Source of the DNA: Heliorestis acidaminivorans | Lineage (GTDB): Bacteria > Bacillota > Desulfitobacteriia > Heliobacteriales > Heliobacteriaceae | DNA: 64,000 bases | Direction: 5' to 3' | Assembly: GCF_008933955.1 (NCBI RefSeq) | Contig: NZ_WBXO01000006.1 | Location: forward strand, 101,019-165,018 | Part shown: piece after piece, positions 18,181-26,405 of the stretch | How the letters are laid out: the number at the start of each line of letters is the position of its first letter | Numbering within the stretch: position 1 is the first letter of the stretch | Notes under the pieces: generated by a model | Told to the model about the DNA's origin: nothing | The model's input: only the letters and a program-made list of their open reading frames with translations | Database searches by the model: none | Program-made: the position numbers and the translations under genes

Positions 18181-18597
18181 ATGGATAATATACATTTTTT
18201 CGTAACTGTCTCAGGAACACTGCTTATACTCTATTTTGTTTTACGTCATTTTTGGGGCTGGGATCTCCCTACTATTACTAATGAGCAAGCAGCGCCTCTC
18301 TTAAAAGGAAAAGCTAATGCTATAATTTTAGACATTCGGGACAAGGAAACTTATGAGGCCCAAAGAGCCAAAAACGCTATAAATATTCCTGCACAAGAAT
18401 TGTCACAGCGTATCAAAGAGCTAAAAAAACATAAAGATAAGCTAATTATTGTCATGGATCATAGCGGAAAAGGAAGCAAAAAAATTGTACGACAACTAAT
18501 TAAGCAAGATTTCCCTTATGTAGCAAGCTTTCATCATGGTTTTGAAGGCTATAGAGGACCTATTTACAAAGGAGACCAGGAGGATACCAAAGAGTGA
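18181..18597 (+). CDS. Rhodanese-like domain protein with membrane anchor and no catalytic Cys
   Basis: A 138-residue protein with an N-terminal membrane helix (about 4-22) and a single rhodanese fold ('ILDIRDKETYEAQRAKNAINIPAQEL'). The active-site loop reads 'VMDHSGKGSKK', where rhodaneses have Cys-x-x-Gly-x-Arg; the Cys is Asp here. Sulfurtransferase activity is therefore unlikely, and a binding role is inferred. ATG at 18181 lies 12 nt after GGAGG, a rather long gap; an ATG at 18160 lacks a ribosome site. Its stop overlaps the GTG of panB. Confidence 0.75.
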   Translation: MDNIHFFVTVSGTLLILYFVLRHFWGWDLPTITNEQAAPLLKGKANAIILDIRDKETYEAQRAKNAINIPAQELSQRIKELKKHKDKLIIVMDHSGKGSKKIVRQLIKQDFPYVASFHHGFEGYRGPIYKGDQEDTKE

Positions 18598-19412
18598 AAA
18601 AGAAAATTACAATTCCCCAGCTACAGTCAGAAAAAAAGGGTGGACGTAAGTTTCGCATGGTCACGGCTTACGATTATTTGTTTGCTACCATGATTGAAGA
18701 AACAGATATAGAGTTGATTCTAGTCGGTGACTCACTAGGTATGGTTGTACTAGGCTACGACAGCACCGTACCTGTTACCTTAAACGACATGATTCATCAT
18801 TGCCGTCCTGTCGTCAGAGGAGCTCCTAGCACACTTATCATTGGCGATATGCCTTTTGGTACTTACAATGTATCGATAGCCGATGCCATAGGCAATGGCA
18901 ACCGCCTGATGAAAGAAGCTATGGTAGACGCCATTAAGCTTGAAGGTGGCCAAGAAGTAGCTGAAACTATTTCGGCTCTGGTAAAAGCCGGCATTCCCGT
19001 CATGGGCCATATAGGCTTGACACCTCAGCGAGCTTCTCAACTAGGTGGCTTCAAAGTTCAAGGCAAAACAGAAGAAGCAAAAGAAAGCTTACTCCAAGAT
19101 GCCTTAGCTCTAGAAGAAGCAGGAGCTTTTGCTATTGTAATAGAGTGCGTACCTTATGATATTGCTCAAAAGATCACAGAGAATCTGCAAATTCCAACTA
19201 TCGGTATTGGTGCAGGTCCTTACTGTGACGGACAAGTTCTAGTTATTCAAGACCTAGTAGGACTTTATGACCGCTTTGTACCGAAGTTTGTAAAGCAGTA
19301 CGGTCAAGTTCGTCCCCTTATTACTAACGCATTAAATGACTTTGCCAGAGACGTCCAAGAAGGTGCTTTTCCTGGACCAGAACATAGCTTTGGCATGGAA
19401 TCGAAAAAATAA
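18594..19412 (+). CDS. panB: 3-methyl-2-oxobutanoate hydroxymethyltransferase
   Basis: First step of pantothenate synthesis: ketoisovalerate plus methylene-THF to ketopantoate. It has 272 residues. The motifs 'MVTAYDYLFATMIEE', 'LVGDSLGMVVLGYDSTVPVTLNDMIHH', 'HIGLTPQ' and 'IGIGAGPYCDGQVLVIQDLVGLY' are diagnostic of PanB. The start is GTG, overlapping the preceding stop, 10 nt after AGGAGG. It is followed by panE 10 nt downstream; panC and panD are not in the window. Confidence 0.97.
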   Translation: MKKKITIPQLQSEKKGGRKFRMVTAYDYLFATMIEETDIELILVGDSLGMVVLGYDSTVPVTLNDMIHHCRPVVRGAPSTLIIGDMPFGTYNVSIADAIGNGNRLMKEAMVDAIKLEGGQEVAETISALVKAGIPVMGHIGLTPQRASQLGGFKVQGKTEEAKESLLQDALALEEAGAFAIVIECVPYDIAQKITENLQIPTIGIGAGPYCDGQVLVIQDLVGLYDRFVPKFVKQYGQVRPLITNALNDFARDVQEGAFPGPEHSFGMESKK

Positions 19413-19422
19413 GGTGAGTTCC

Positions 19423-20343
19423 ATGAAAATTGCCATACTTGGCGCAGGTGCAATGGGTTCTCTTTATGGAGCTTTTTTGGGAGAAAATGGAGCTGATGTC
19501 TGGCTTATTGATATCTGGCCAGAACAGGTAGAACGCTTGAATAAGCAGGGACTAGTGATTGAAGAAGGAAGCAACCATAAACTATATAAGGTCAAAGCTA
19601 CAACCGAAAAAGAACAGATCGGTCCTGTAGATTTGATTCTAATCTTCGTAAAAACTTATCAGACAACAGAAGCTCTTCGTGACATCTCCCCTCTCATTCA
19701 TAAGCAAACCATATTTATGACTTTACAAAATGGCTTAGGTAATCATGAATTGCTTGCCCAGCGCTTCGGAAAAAGCGCTGTTTTTGCAGGTACTAGTTCT
19801 TTTGGTGCTACATTAATAGAGCCAGGACGAATCCGTATCGCTGGTCGTGGAGAAACAGTCTTTGGCGCTTGTAACAATAATTATCGCAAAGAAGACTTGG
19901 ATAAACTTTTCTTGCTCTTTGAGGGAAGTCAATTAAATCCTCGCCTTACAGAAGACGCACTCGTGCAGATCTGGGAAAAATTACTCGTTAATGTGGGCAT
20001 TAATGCTCTTACTGCTATTACTAATGTCCCTAACGGTTATTTGCTTAAAAATGATGCCCTACTTTCTTTGCTCGAAGAAGCCGTCACAGAAGCAGAAACT
20101 GTGGCTAGAAAATTGAAAGTAACAATTGCTCCGAACCCTGTAGAAAAGACAAAAAAAATAGCCCTTTTAACAGGTCAAAACTTCTCCAGCATGCATCAAG
20201 ATTTACACAAAGGTCGGCAAACAGAGATAGATGCAATAAATGGTAAGGTTGCAGAGCTTGGAAGTGAAATTGACTTAAATACACCAGTAAATAAAACCTT
20301 AACTTTGCTAATCAAAGCTATAACTGAAATAAAAAAGAAGTAA
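19423..20343 (+). CDS. panE: 2-dehydropantoate 2-reductase
   Basis: Reduces ketopantoate to pantoate with NADPH. It has 306 residues from ATG 19423 (MKIAILGAGAMGSLYG), after AAGGTG; the longer open frame overlaps panB and is unlikely. The N-terminal Rossmann motif GAGAMGS, 'LQNGLGN' in the middle and 'NALTAITNVPNGYLL' plus 'SSMHQDLHKGRQTEIDAINGKV' in the C-terminal helical domain are typical of PanE/ApbA. Ends the rhodanese-panB-panE unit with a strong terminator. Confidence 0.96.
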   Translation: MKIAILGAGAMGSLYGAFLGENGADVWLIDIWPEQVERLNKQGLVIEEGSNHKLYKVKATTEKEQIGPVDLILIFVKTYQTTEALRDISPLIHKQTIFMTLQNGLGNHELLAQRFGKSAVFAGTSSFGATLIEPGRIRIAGRGETVFGACNNNYRKEDLDKLFLLFEGSQLNPRLTEDALVQIWEKLLVNVGINALTAITNVPNGYLLKNDALLSLLEEAVTEAETVARKLKVTIAPNPVEKTKKIALLTGQNFSSMHQDLHKGRQTEIDAINGKVAELGSEIDLNTPVNKTLTLLIKAITEIKKK

Positions 20344-20396
20344 AAAGACCTTTGCCAACATGCACTCATCTGCAGTTATAGCAAAGGTCTTTTTTT
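20341..20396. terminator. Bidirectional terminator after panE
   Basis: AAAAAGACCTTTGC and GCAAAGGTCTTTTTTT form a 14-bp stem around a 19-nt loop. It serves panE on the plus strand and probably the TIGR04086 gene on the minus strand. Confidence 0.85.
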
Positions 20397-20419
20397 GGTT
20401 TAAGGAAGCAAGCTATTTC

Positions 20420-20824
20420 TTATGCGACAGAGCTTCTCTTTTTCATACCTTCTGATTCATCAAATACACCGGCCATACCTCCTAGTATAGAAGCGATAAA
20501 GAGCAGGACTAATTCAACTAGTAAAGACGATAAAGATAAAAATGATGTTTCTGCACTGAAGAGAAAAAGATATGCTGTCCCCAAAAGCATAAGAGCAACT
20601 AAGAGCCCGTGAAGCCAACCGAGGAACTGTGCTTTTTGAGCTGCTTTATAAGCACCTACAAAAGCAGTTACAGCGATCACTACTGGCGTCCAGAAAGAGA
20701 GATAATAAACAGGTCCTGATAAAAAGAAGAGAGCAAGGGCTGTTAAGATCAGAAGCGCCGTAAAGACAACAGTCGAAGTTAGCAAGCCAATTAATAATGC
20801 TTTACCATGAACTATAGTCTTCAT
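20420..20824 (-). CDS. TIGR04086-type four-helix membrane protein
   Basis: A 134-residue integral membrane protein with four hydrophobic segments (about 9-32, 37-58, 68-90, 97-122). ATG at 20824 (MKTIVHGKALL) follows AGGAGT by 6 nt; a longer frame reaches 20851 but contains the ribosome site. The length and topology match the TIGR04086 family of Clostridia; function unknown. It is the second gene after the cation exchanger, 23 nt downstream of it. Confidence 0.7.
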   Translation of the reverse strand: MKTIVHGKALLIGLLTSTVVFTALLILTALALFFLSGPVYYLSFWTPVVIAVTAFVGAYKAAQKAQFLGWLHGLLVALMLLGTAYLFLFSAETSFLSLSSLLVELVLLFIASILGGMAGVFDESEGMKKRSSVA

Positions 20825-20847
20825 TATGTAACTCCTACCTCCTTCCA

Positions 20848-21861
20848 TCATATAGCCATCTCAAATACCCACAAAGCAAAAATAAAATAAACAAAACCGC
20901 CTGTTAAGAGAATGGGAGCCTGTAAAACTTTACGATTAAGTAAAAATAAAGTTAAAATCACAACTGCTGATAACAAAGTCAGTGAAGCGGCAAAGATAGC
21001 TAGTTCATTTAACTTCCATACACCAGCCAACAAGGCAATAGCTGGGATACAAGTGCTTTGAAAAACCATTGCCCCAGTTATATTACCTAAAGCAAGTGTA
21101 TCCTCACCTTTATAAACCCAAATCAAACTATTAACTTTTTCTGGCAACTCCGTAGCTAGTGGTGCCAGAATAAAGGCCACAATAAGGGCCGGCCAACTCA
21201 TAATATGAGCAATTGATTCTATAGTGCTAACAAACAAGTTAGCGCCAAAAGCCATTAAGGATAAGGCGATTGTCAATTGGACGAATACAGCCTTAATCGA
21301 AGGCCTTGAACGTCGTCGTTGTAAGTAAAGACCTTTTTCCGGTTCTAAGACACCACCTTCACCACCTCTTACAGTCATAAAAACATAGAGTGCATAAGTA
21401 CCTAACAATAAGATAGCAAGATAGCTTTCATAGCCGCTGATTAAATGTCCCTGAAACAATAAAGGCATCAGTAGCAAAGAAAAAACAGCTAGAAAAAAAG
21501 TGAGATCTCTTTGAAAAACCTTTACATTCACATTGAGCTGAGCTTTCCAATTTTTTCTCAATATAATTGCTGCAAAACCAACAAGAAAAAGCGCAATCGA
21601 TGCTAACATAAAAGGTGCTCCCAAGATAGCTCCTATTCCTACTTCTATGCCTTCTGAGCCACCATAAACGAAAATAGCTACCAGAGGAATCATCGTTTCT
21701 GGCATAGCTGTACCAACAGCAGCTACGAGACTTCCCACAACACCTCTAGTCCAGCCGTAAATAGCTCCCATCCATTCTACAGCATTAGTAAATAACTCTG
21801 CCGCCAATAGGATTAAGGCAATAGATATTAGGAACAACACAATGGCCAACAGCACTTCCAA
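20848..21861 (-). CDS. Sodium/calcium exchanger family protein (CaCA)
   Basis: A 337-residue membrane antiporter with ten or so hydrophobic segments and two alpha-repeat motifs: 'GTAMPETMIPLVAIFVYG' (about 50-67) and 'ILAPLATELPEKVNSLIW' (about 230-248), each carrying the conserved Glu needed for cation binding. This fits the CaCA/YrbG group, exchanging Ca2+ for Na+ or H+. The ion cannot be decided from sequence. Followed closely by the TIGR04086 membrane protein. Confidence 0.85.
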   Translation of the reverse strand: MEVLLAIVLFLISIALILLAAELFTNAVEWMGAIYGWTRGVVGSLVAAVGTAMPETMIPLVAIFVYGGSEGIEVGIGAILGAPFMLASIALFLVGFAAIILRKNWKAQLNVNVKVFQRDLTFFLAVFSLLLMPLLFQGHLISGYESYLAILLLGTYALYVFMTVRGGEGGVLEPEKGLYLQRRRSRPSIKAVFVQLTIALSLMAFGANLFVSTIESIAHIMSWPALIVAFILAPLATELPEKVNSLIWVYKGEDTLALGNITGAMVFQSTCIPAIALLAGVWKLNELAIFAASLTLLSAVVILTLFLLNRKVLQAPILLTGGFVYFIFALWVFEMAI

Positions 21862-21921
21862 GGCTTTCCCTCCCTCTACAGGACACGCCCTCTAAGAAAA
21901 CATATGCGCAAAGGAAGAGAA

Positions 21922-21960
21922 AAATAGCCTTGATCTCACTTTGAAATCAAGGCTATTTTT
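21922..21960. terminator. Terminator hairpin 15 bp
   Basis: AAAAATAGCCTTGAT, loop CTCACTTTGAA, ATCAAGGCTATTTTTT. On the minus strand it directly follows the stop of the 519-residue glycosidase-like gene. Confidence 0.85.
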
Positions 21961-23519
21961 TATTGCTCTTTTCTTACAAGAGCTAAAGCTTGTAAAGCTA
22001 ATAAATTATCAAAGGAATAACAATCTCCAGTACGAGGATCACCAAAACCACCATAGAAAATTGAATCTGCATCGTTTATACGGTGGAGCAGCAAATGATC
22101 AACAGCTATCTGCGCCCAATCATACTCTCCAATAGTCCAAAAAAACTGAGCCGCTAAAGCATAGACAGCAGGTGAACGAAATTCAGATACAGCAACAGGC
22201 TCTTCACCTTGATCACGGTGATATGCCGCCCAGATACGACCTTTCGTAAGTTCTGTTTGTAAAAACTTCACCTTAGCTGTAGAAACATAACCTGCTTGTG
22301 CTCCATGAAGAGCCGCTAACACAGAATCAATCATATTGACAGCTTCTCGATCCTGAAAAACACCTCTATCTGGTGAATAATCTGTCGTAAAAAGACCATT
22401 ACCAAGATCGGCTTGCCTAATAATATCTAATGTGGGCTCCACTAACGGTGCATAGCGCTCATCGATCGTAGCCAATTGAGCGAGATAGGCCGGCTGTAGA
22501 TAACGAACAGGTACTACTGTTCCTCCATTAGGTCCTAGTGAGTCAAACCAACCTAACCAAGTATCAGGAGCACCAGACCAGTCAAACCAGGGTGCCCATT
22601 GACCTGCTTCTTGCTCGTAACGGTAAACACCTTCCAATATAGCTTGCGCTAGCATTAGATCTCGTTTATCGCCCCACAGTTCATACCCTTGTAGAAGAGT
22701 AGCCGCAATCCTAATATCATCAATAAGAGCACTTGCTTTCTGTTGCTCTATATTATCTCTTTTTACTTTCCAAGCAAGAACACCATAAGGACCCATTAGA
22801 TAGTTGCGCACATAACGAACATGTTGACGATATAACTCTTCATCTTCTGTCCAAATAGCATACTCTAACCAGAGACCAGTAGATTCAGAAAGAATATCGT
22901 GATTCCGCGCTTCATCAGCAAGCTCTGGTCGATCATCACGAAAATTTGTAAAAACACCACCCTGAGGATTAGACAAGTGGTTTACAATAAACTGAGCAAG
23001 TTGCCCTTCTTGACTCTCCGGTCTTAACTGCGCTCTAAGCGGTAAGATTCTTTGTGGATCTCTAAAATCGGTAAAAAAGTGTTCTTGAAGTAACTCTGTT
23101 AAGGCCTCGCCAGACCAACTAAGATGATAGCCCCCACCGTTATAAGTAAAAGGATCTGCTAGTAAGGGGCGATAATAATCACCATCGTCTCCTTTTAAGA
23201 AAACCAACTTTTTGCCTCTACCTTCAAAGGTAATGGTTACAGATGGTTGTGATAAATAACCTTCTGCTAGTTCTTTGACAACAGGTCTAGTGAATAAATG
23301 GTCTTCTATTAAAGTGACTGATTCATCTGAGCCCTTCAAAAGAACAAGCCCATAAGAGTCTTTGTGCCATTGTAAATTAACGTTATCAACTTTCTTAAAA
23401 AGAAAAGGGTTAAGGAACCAAAAATATAAGAAGGATATTAACAATATAAAAAAAAGAGCTAGGACCAAAGAAATCATGGTCCTAGATAGTCTCTTTGGAT
23501 TTCTCTTCAATTTCATCAA
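21960..23519 (-). CDS. Membrane-anchored glycosyl hydrolase-like protein ((alpha/alpha)6 barrel, GH8-like)
   Basis: A 519-residue protein with a basic N-terminus and one membrane helix (about 15-37), so exported and anchored. The C-terminal two thirds are helical repeats rich in Trp and Tyr, like six-hairpin glycosidases: 'ILSESTGLWLEYAIWTEDEELY' with a candidate acid Glu, and 'ALIDDIRIAATLLQGYELWGD' with Asp residues in the position of a GH8 base. A poly- or exopolysaccharide substrate is inferred. No close family name can be given from sequence alone. ATG at 23516 is an alternative start. It stands alone, divergent from the propeller protein gene. Confidence 0.65.
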   Translation of the reverse strand: MMKLKRNPKRLSRTMISLVLALFFILLISFLYFWFLNPFLFKKVDNVNLQWHKDSYGLVLLKGSDESVTLIEDHLFTRPVVKELAEGYLSQPSVTITFEGRGKKLVFLKGDDGDYYRPLLADPFTYNGGGYHLSWSGEALTELLQEHFFTDFRDPQRILPLRAQLRPESQEGQLAQFIVNHLSNPQGGVFTNFRDDRPELADEARNHDILSESTGLWLEYAIWTEDEELYRQHVRYVRNYLMGPYGVLAWKVKRDNIEQQKASALIDDIRIAATLLQGYELWGDKRDLMLAQAILEGVYRYEQEAGQWAPWFDWSGAPDTWLGWFDSLGPNGGTVVPVRYLQPAYLAQLATIDERYAPLVEPTLDIIRQADLGNGLFTTDYSPDRGVFQDREAVNMIDSVLAALHGAQAGYVSTAKVKFLQTELTKGRIWAAYHRDQGEEPVAVSEFRSPAVYALAAQFFWTIGEYDWAQIAVDHLLLHRINDADSIFYGGFGDPRTGDCYSFDNLLALQALALVRKEQ

Positions 23520-23727
23520 ACTCCTAATTTTTGTTTCTCTCTATTTCACCACAGCTAACACTTTTTTGCAAGTTTTTACAGCAGGAGCTTTTGGAAAGCT
23601 TTCTTTCTCATCAAGAATGAGGCATAATAATCTTTCCAAGACTATTACAAGGAATCTTACTTTCCCTGTCTAATAGAGCACTGTCTTAGAAAAAAATAAT
23701 TACATAATCACATAGTAGGAGGTTACC

Positions 23728-25065
23728 ATGAACCGTCTTATCCCAGGCATCCCTTTTTTAGCCGCTTTATCTTTAGTACTTTTTGCTATTTTTAACTATG
23801 CTCTTTCTGAACGTATCCCTGATCCTATCCTTGAAGGTAGCGCCAGACCTGTTGCAGAGATGGAGTGCACTGCAATCAATGCCATCTCACCTGTAGGAGA
23901 AAATGACTTTCAATGGCTTAGCTTAGAGAAAATCTGTGAAAAAGCCCTCGAAGAAAATAGCGTCGTAAATATTGAAACAACATCTGAAGACCATAATCTA
24001 ACAGCACAAAAAGTCAGTAGTGAAAAAGATGAAGTTATTTGGTCTAGCCTGCAATTAAACCATCAAAAAACAGCTCTAGCCTTCTTTAGCCAAAAAAAAC
24101 TATTTATTGTTGATCTTACAACAGGAGACTCCAAAAGAATTCATGATTTGTTATCAGAAGAAAAAAACGCCTATTATAATCCATCTATCACTTGGAGTCC
24201 TAATGGAGAATACCTTACCTTCACTGTTGTCAAAGAAAACAACCGTTGGAATGGGCAGAACAGTTATAGCACTTATCTCGTAAACCTTACTTCTGAAGAT
24301 ATTCATAGTATTCACCAAACACAACAAGCTCCTGAAAGTCCTACATGGTCACCAAAAGGTGATTATATTGCCCTAGACAGCCCTGTTGTACTATACGACC
24401 TAGCTCGTAAACATGGTACAACCATCGTCTCAGGCTATCACACACGCTATCCTCGGTGGTCACCAGAAGGTCATCACATTATATTTATCCAGGAAACATC
24501 AAGTACCCGTGGTGAAACCTTTCGCTATTCTCTAGACACGAGAGAAGTAATTCAAATTACTGCATTAAATCGGGTTACCTCTCCCCTCCTCTGGTTACAA
24601 ACACCACCAACTATCCTATTAGAAGTAGAAACCAAAAAAAGCAGTAACCGACCTGAGAGACATCACATTGGTGAAGCAAGACCACATACAGAAAGCAGTA
24701 TTCGCTGGTTAAGTTCTTTCGACCGCAATGAATCGAACCGCTTTCTTACCCTTTCTCCTAACGAAAGGTATCTAATCATACAAAAAACAGCTAATCTAGG
24801 CACTAAAGATGAAGAAAATCACCTTATAGCCATAAACCGAGAACAAAGCTTCTATAGCTGGCGCTGTGTCTCCATAGCCCCGCTAGAAGATCCTAAGACT
24901 CTTACATTCCAATGGACTGATGATGGAAGGCTTTTGTATAACAAAGACGGACAAGCTTTTATTTTCGATTTTGAACGTTTAACTATTGAAGAGTTTGAAG
25001 AGCAAGAAGAAGAAATTCGCCTTCTAGGCATAAAAGGTCAAACAATATACTACAGTCCTTTTTGA
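23728..25065 (+). CDS. Exported TolB-like beta-propeller protein
   Basis: A 445-residue protein with an N-terminal hydrophobic signal anchor (about 8-26). Several WD40/TolB-like (PD40) repeats are visible: 'ITWSPNGEYLTFTV', 'PTWSPKGDYIALD', 'PRWSPEGHHIIFI' and 'LSPNERYLII'. Such propellers bind proteins or sugars outside the membrane. ATG follows GTAGGAGG by 8 nt. Divergent from the glycosidase-like gene with 208 nt between, which could hold a shared control region. No enzymatic motif seen. Confidence 0.75.
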   Translation: MNRLIPGIPFLAALSLVLFAIFNYALSERIPDPILEGSARPVAEMECTAINAISPVGENDFQWLSLEKICEKALEENSVVNIETTSEDHNLTAQKVSSEKDEVIWSSLQLNHQKTALAFFSQKKLFIVDLTTGDSKRIHDLLSEEKNAYYNPSITWSPNGEYLTFTVVKENNRWNGQNSYSTYLVNLTSEDIHSIHQTQQAPESPTWSPKGDYIALDSPVVLYDLARKHGTTIVSGYHTRYPRWSPEGHHIIFIQETSSTRGETFRYSLDTREVIQITALNRVTSPLLWLQTPPTILLEVETKKSSNRPERHHIGEARPHTESSIRWLSSFDRNESNRFLTLSPNERYLIIQKTANLGTKDEENHLIAINREQSFYSWRCVSIAPLEDPKTLTFQWTDDGRLLYNKDGQAFIFDFERLTIEEFEEQEEEIRLLGIKGQTIYYSPF

Positions 25066-25069
25066 AAGT

Positions 25070-25093
25070 ACTGTATACCTAGATGTATACAGT
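25070..25093. repeat. 9-bp inverted repeat after the propeller gene
   Basis: ACTGTATAC-CTAGAT-GTATACAGT, a perfect palindrome with a 6-nt centre, 5 nt past the stop codon and 19 nt before a promoter. No T-run follows, so it is either a transcript-end hairpin or an operator for the downstream glutamate synthase promoter. Confidence 0.6.
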
Positions 25094-25111
25094 GTTATCA
25101 CACCTAAACCC

Positions 25112-25141
25112 TTGAATTGCAACGATTCTCTATGATATAAC
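25112..25141 (+). promoter_or_regulatory. Putative promoter of glutamate synthase operon
   Basis: TTGAAT (25112-25117), 18 nt, TATAAC (25136-25141). It would start transcription near 25148, at the base of the first leader hairpin. Confidence 0.5.
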
Positions 25142-25146
25142 TACAT

Positions 25147-25285
25147 GTACAAACTAGACGATGCAATGACGCATCTACTTGTACTTGTAGAACAAAGACG
25201 TTCTCACATGGTTTCTATACCTGCGTGCTTATGCACGATATCAGTATAGATCTAACCATGTGAGGGCGTCTTTTTGTCTTTTTGA
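25147..25285 (+). promoter_or_regulatory. Structured leader with terminator-like hairpin before glutamate synthase
   Basis: The first element is a hairpin GTACAA (25147) ... GATGC-AATGAC-GCATC ... TTGTAC (25184). The second is a very long hairpin: arms 25195-25213 and 25254-25272 pair over 19 bp (two U-G wobbles), then TCTATAC/GTATAGA, then CGTGC-TTAT-GCACG. It is followed by TTTTTGTCTTTTTG, so it can act as an intrinsic terminator. It ends about 25 nt before the ribosome site. I infer attenuation in response to a nitrogen signal; no known riboswitch class was recognised. Confidence 0.65.
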
Positions 25286-25307
25286 AGAAGAGGAGGTAGC
25301 AATATAT

Positions 25308-26405
25308 ATGTCATTACGAGAAGGTGAAGTTCGAATTCCTTCTGGCTGTGCTATCAGCGGAATTATGAACCGAAAAGGTTATCTTTTTTCTGGCCACGAT
25401 ATTATTCAATCAATTGCTCTGATGCATGATCGTTCCAATGGTTTGGGTGGTGGTTTTGCCGCCTATGGTATCTACCCAGACTATGCAGACCATTATGCTA
25501 TCCATATGTTTTATGAAGACTCTTTTTGTCGAGAAGAAACAGAGTTATTTATTAATGATCATTTCAACGTTGAAGTGGGAGGCCGGATTCCCACTCGCAA
25601 AGTTTCCTCTATTACAGAAGCCCCCATCATCTGGCGTTACTTTGTTCAACCAAAAGCTGAAAAAGTTATGGAAATGGACTTAGAAGAAGATGAGTACGTA
25701 GCACGTCTAGTTATGCAAATTAATGCTAAATTCCCAGGTTCATTCGTTGTTTCCTCAGGCAAGAACATGGGTGCTTTCAAAGGTGTAGGCTACCCTGAAG
25801 ATATAGGTGAATTCTACAAGCTTGACAGTTACAAAGGATACCTCTGGACGGCTCATGGTCGCTTCCCAACTAACACACCTGGTTGGTGGGGTGGAGCACA
25901 CCCTTTCACTCTTCTGGACTGGTCTATTGTCCATAACGGTGAAATCTCTTCTTATGATGCCAATCGACGTTATATAGAGATGTTTGGTTATAAGTGCACC
26001 TTACAAACTGATACAGAAGTGATCACTTATCTCTTTGACCTCTTACTTCGTAAACAAGGCCTTCCCTTAAAAGCTGTCGTTACAGCAATGGCTGCACCTT
26101 TATGGAGTAACATTGAACGTTTAGCCCCCGAAGAAAGAGAACTGGTAAAAGCTATTCGTACCGTTTATAGCCCTTTACTAGTAAACGGACCTTTCTCCAT
26201 TATTCTTGGCAGTCGCAAAGGTTTTGTCGCTCTTAATGACCGTATCAAACTAAGAGCCCTCGTAGCGGCTGAGAAAGATGACTTTATCTATGTAGCAAGT
26301 GAAGAATCTGCTATTCGCGAAATTTGTAGCAATCCTGACCGACTCTGGTCCGTCGCTGGCGGAGAACCGGTCATTGGCTTACTGGAAGGGGTTGAAGAGC
26401 TATGA
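25308..26405 (+). CDS. Glutamate synthase glutaminase subunit (class II amidotransferase, archaeal type)
   Basis: This is the stand-alone glutaminase domain of a split glutamate synthase; it releases ammonia from glutamine. 365 residues from ATG 25308, 11 nt after GAGGAGG; the frame is open further upstream without a ribosome site. The class II nucleophile is Cys in 'IPSGCAISGIMNRKG', which sits after a short leader, so removal of a propeptide is expected. 'WTAHGRFPTNTPGWWGGAHPF' and 'IVHNGEISSYDANRRYIE' are the Arg and Asn/Gly substrate blocks. Overlaps the next gene by 4 nt. Confidence 0.9.
   Translation: MSLREGEVRIPSGCAISGIMNRKGYLFSGHDIIQSIALMHDRSNGLGGGFAAYGIYPDYADHYAIHMFYEDSFCREETELFINDHFNVEVGGRIPTRKVSSITEAPIIWRYFVQPKAEKVMEMDLEEDEYVARLVMQINAKFPGSFVVSSGKNMGAFKGVGYPEDIGEFYKLDSYKGYLWTAHGRFPTNTPGWWGGAHPFTLLDWSIVHNGEISSYDANRRYIEMFGYKCTLQTDTEVITYLFDLLLRKQGLPLKAVVTAMAAPLWSNIERLAPEERELVKAIRTVYSPLLVNGPFSIILGSRKGFVALNDRIKLRALVAAEKDDFIYVASEESAIREICSNPDRLWSVAGGEPVIGLLEGVEEL

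Noticed and set aside
23530..23727. Possible small gene in the gap between the glycosidase-like and propeller genes
   Set aside because: A plus-strand frame covers part of it, but there is no ribosome site and the bases look like control region; no family resemblance.
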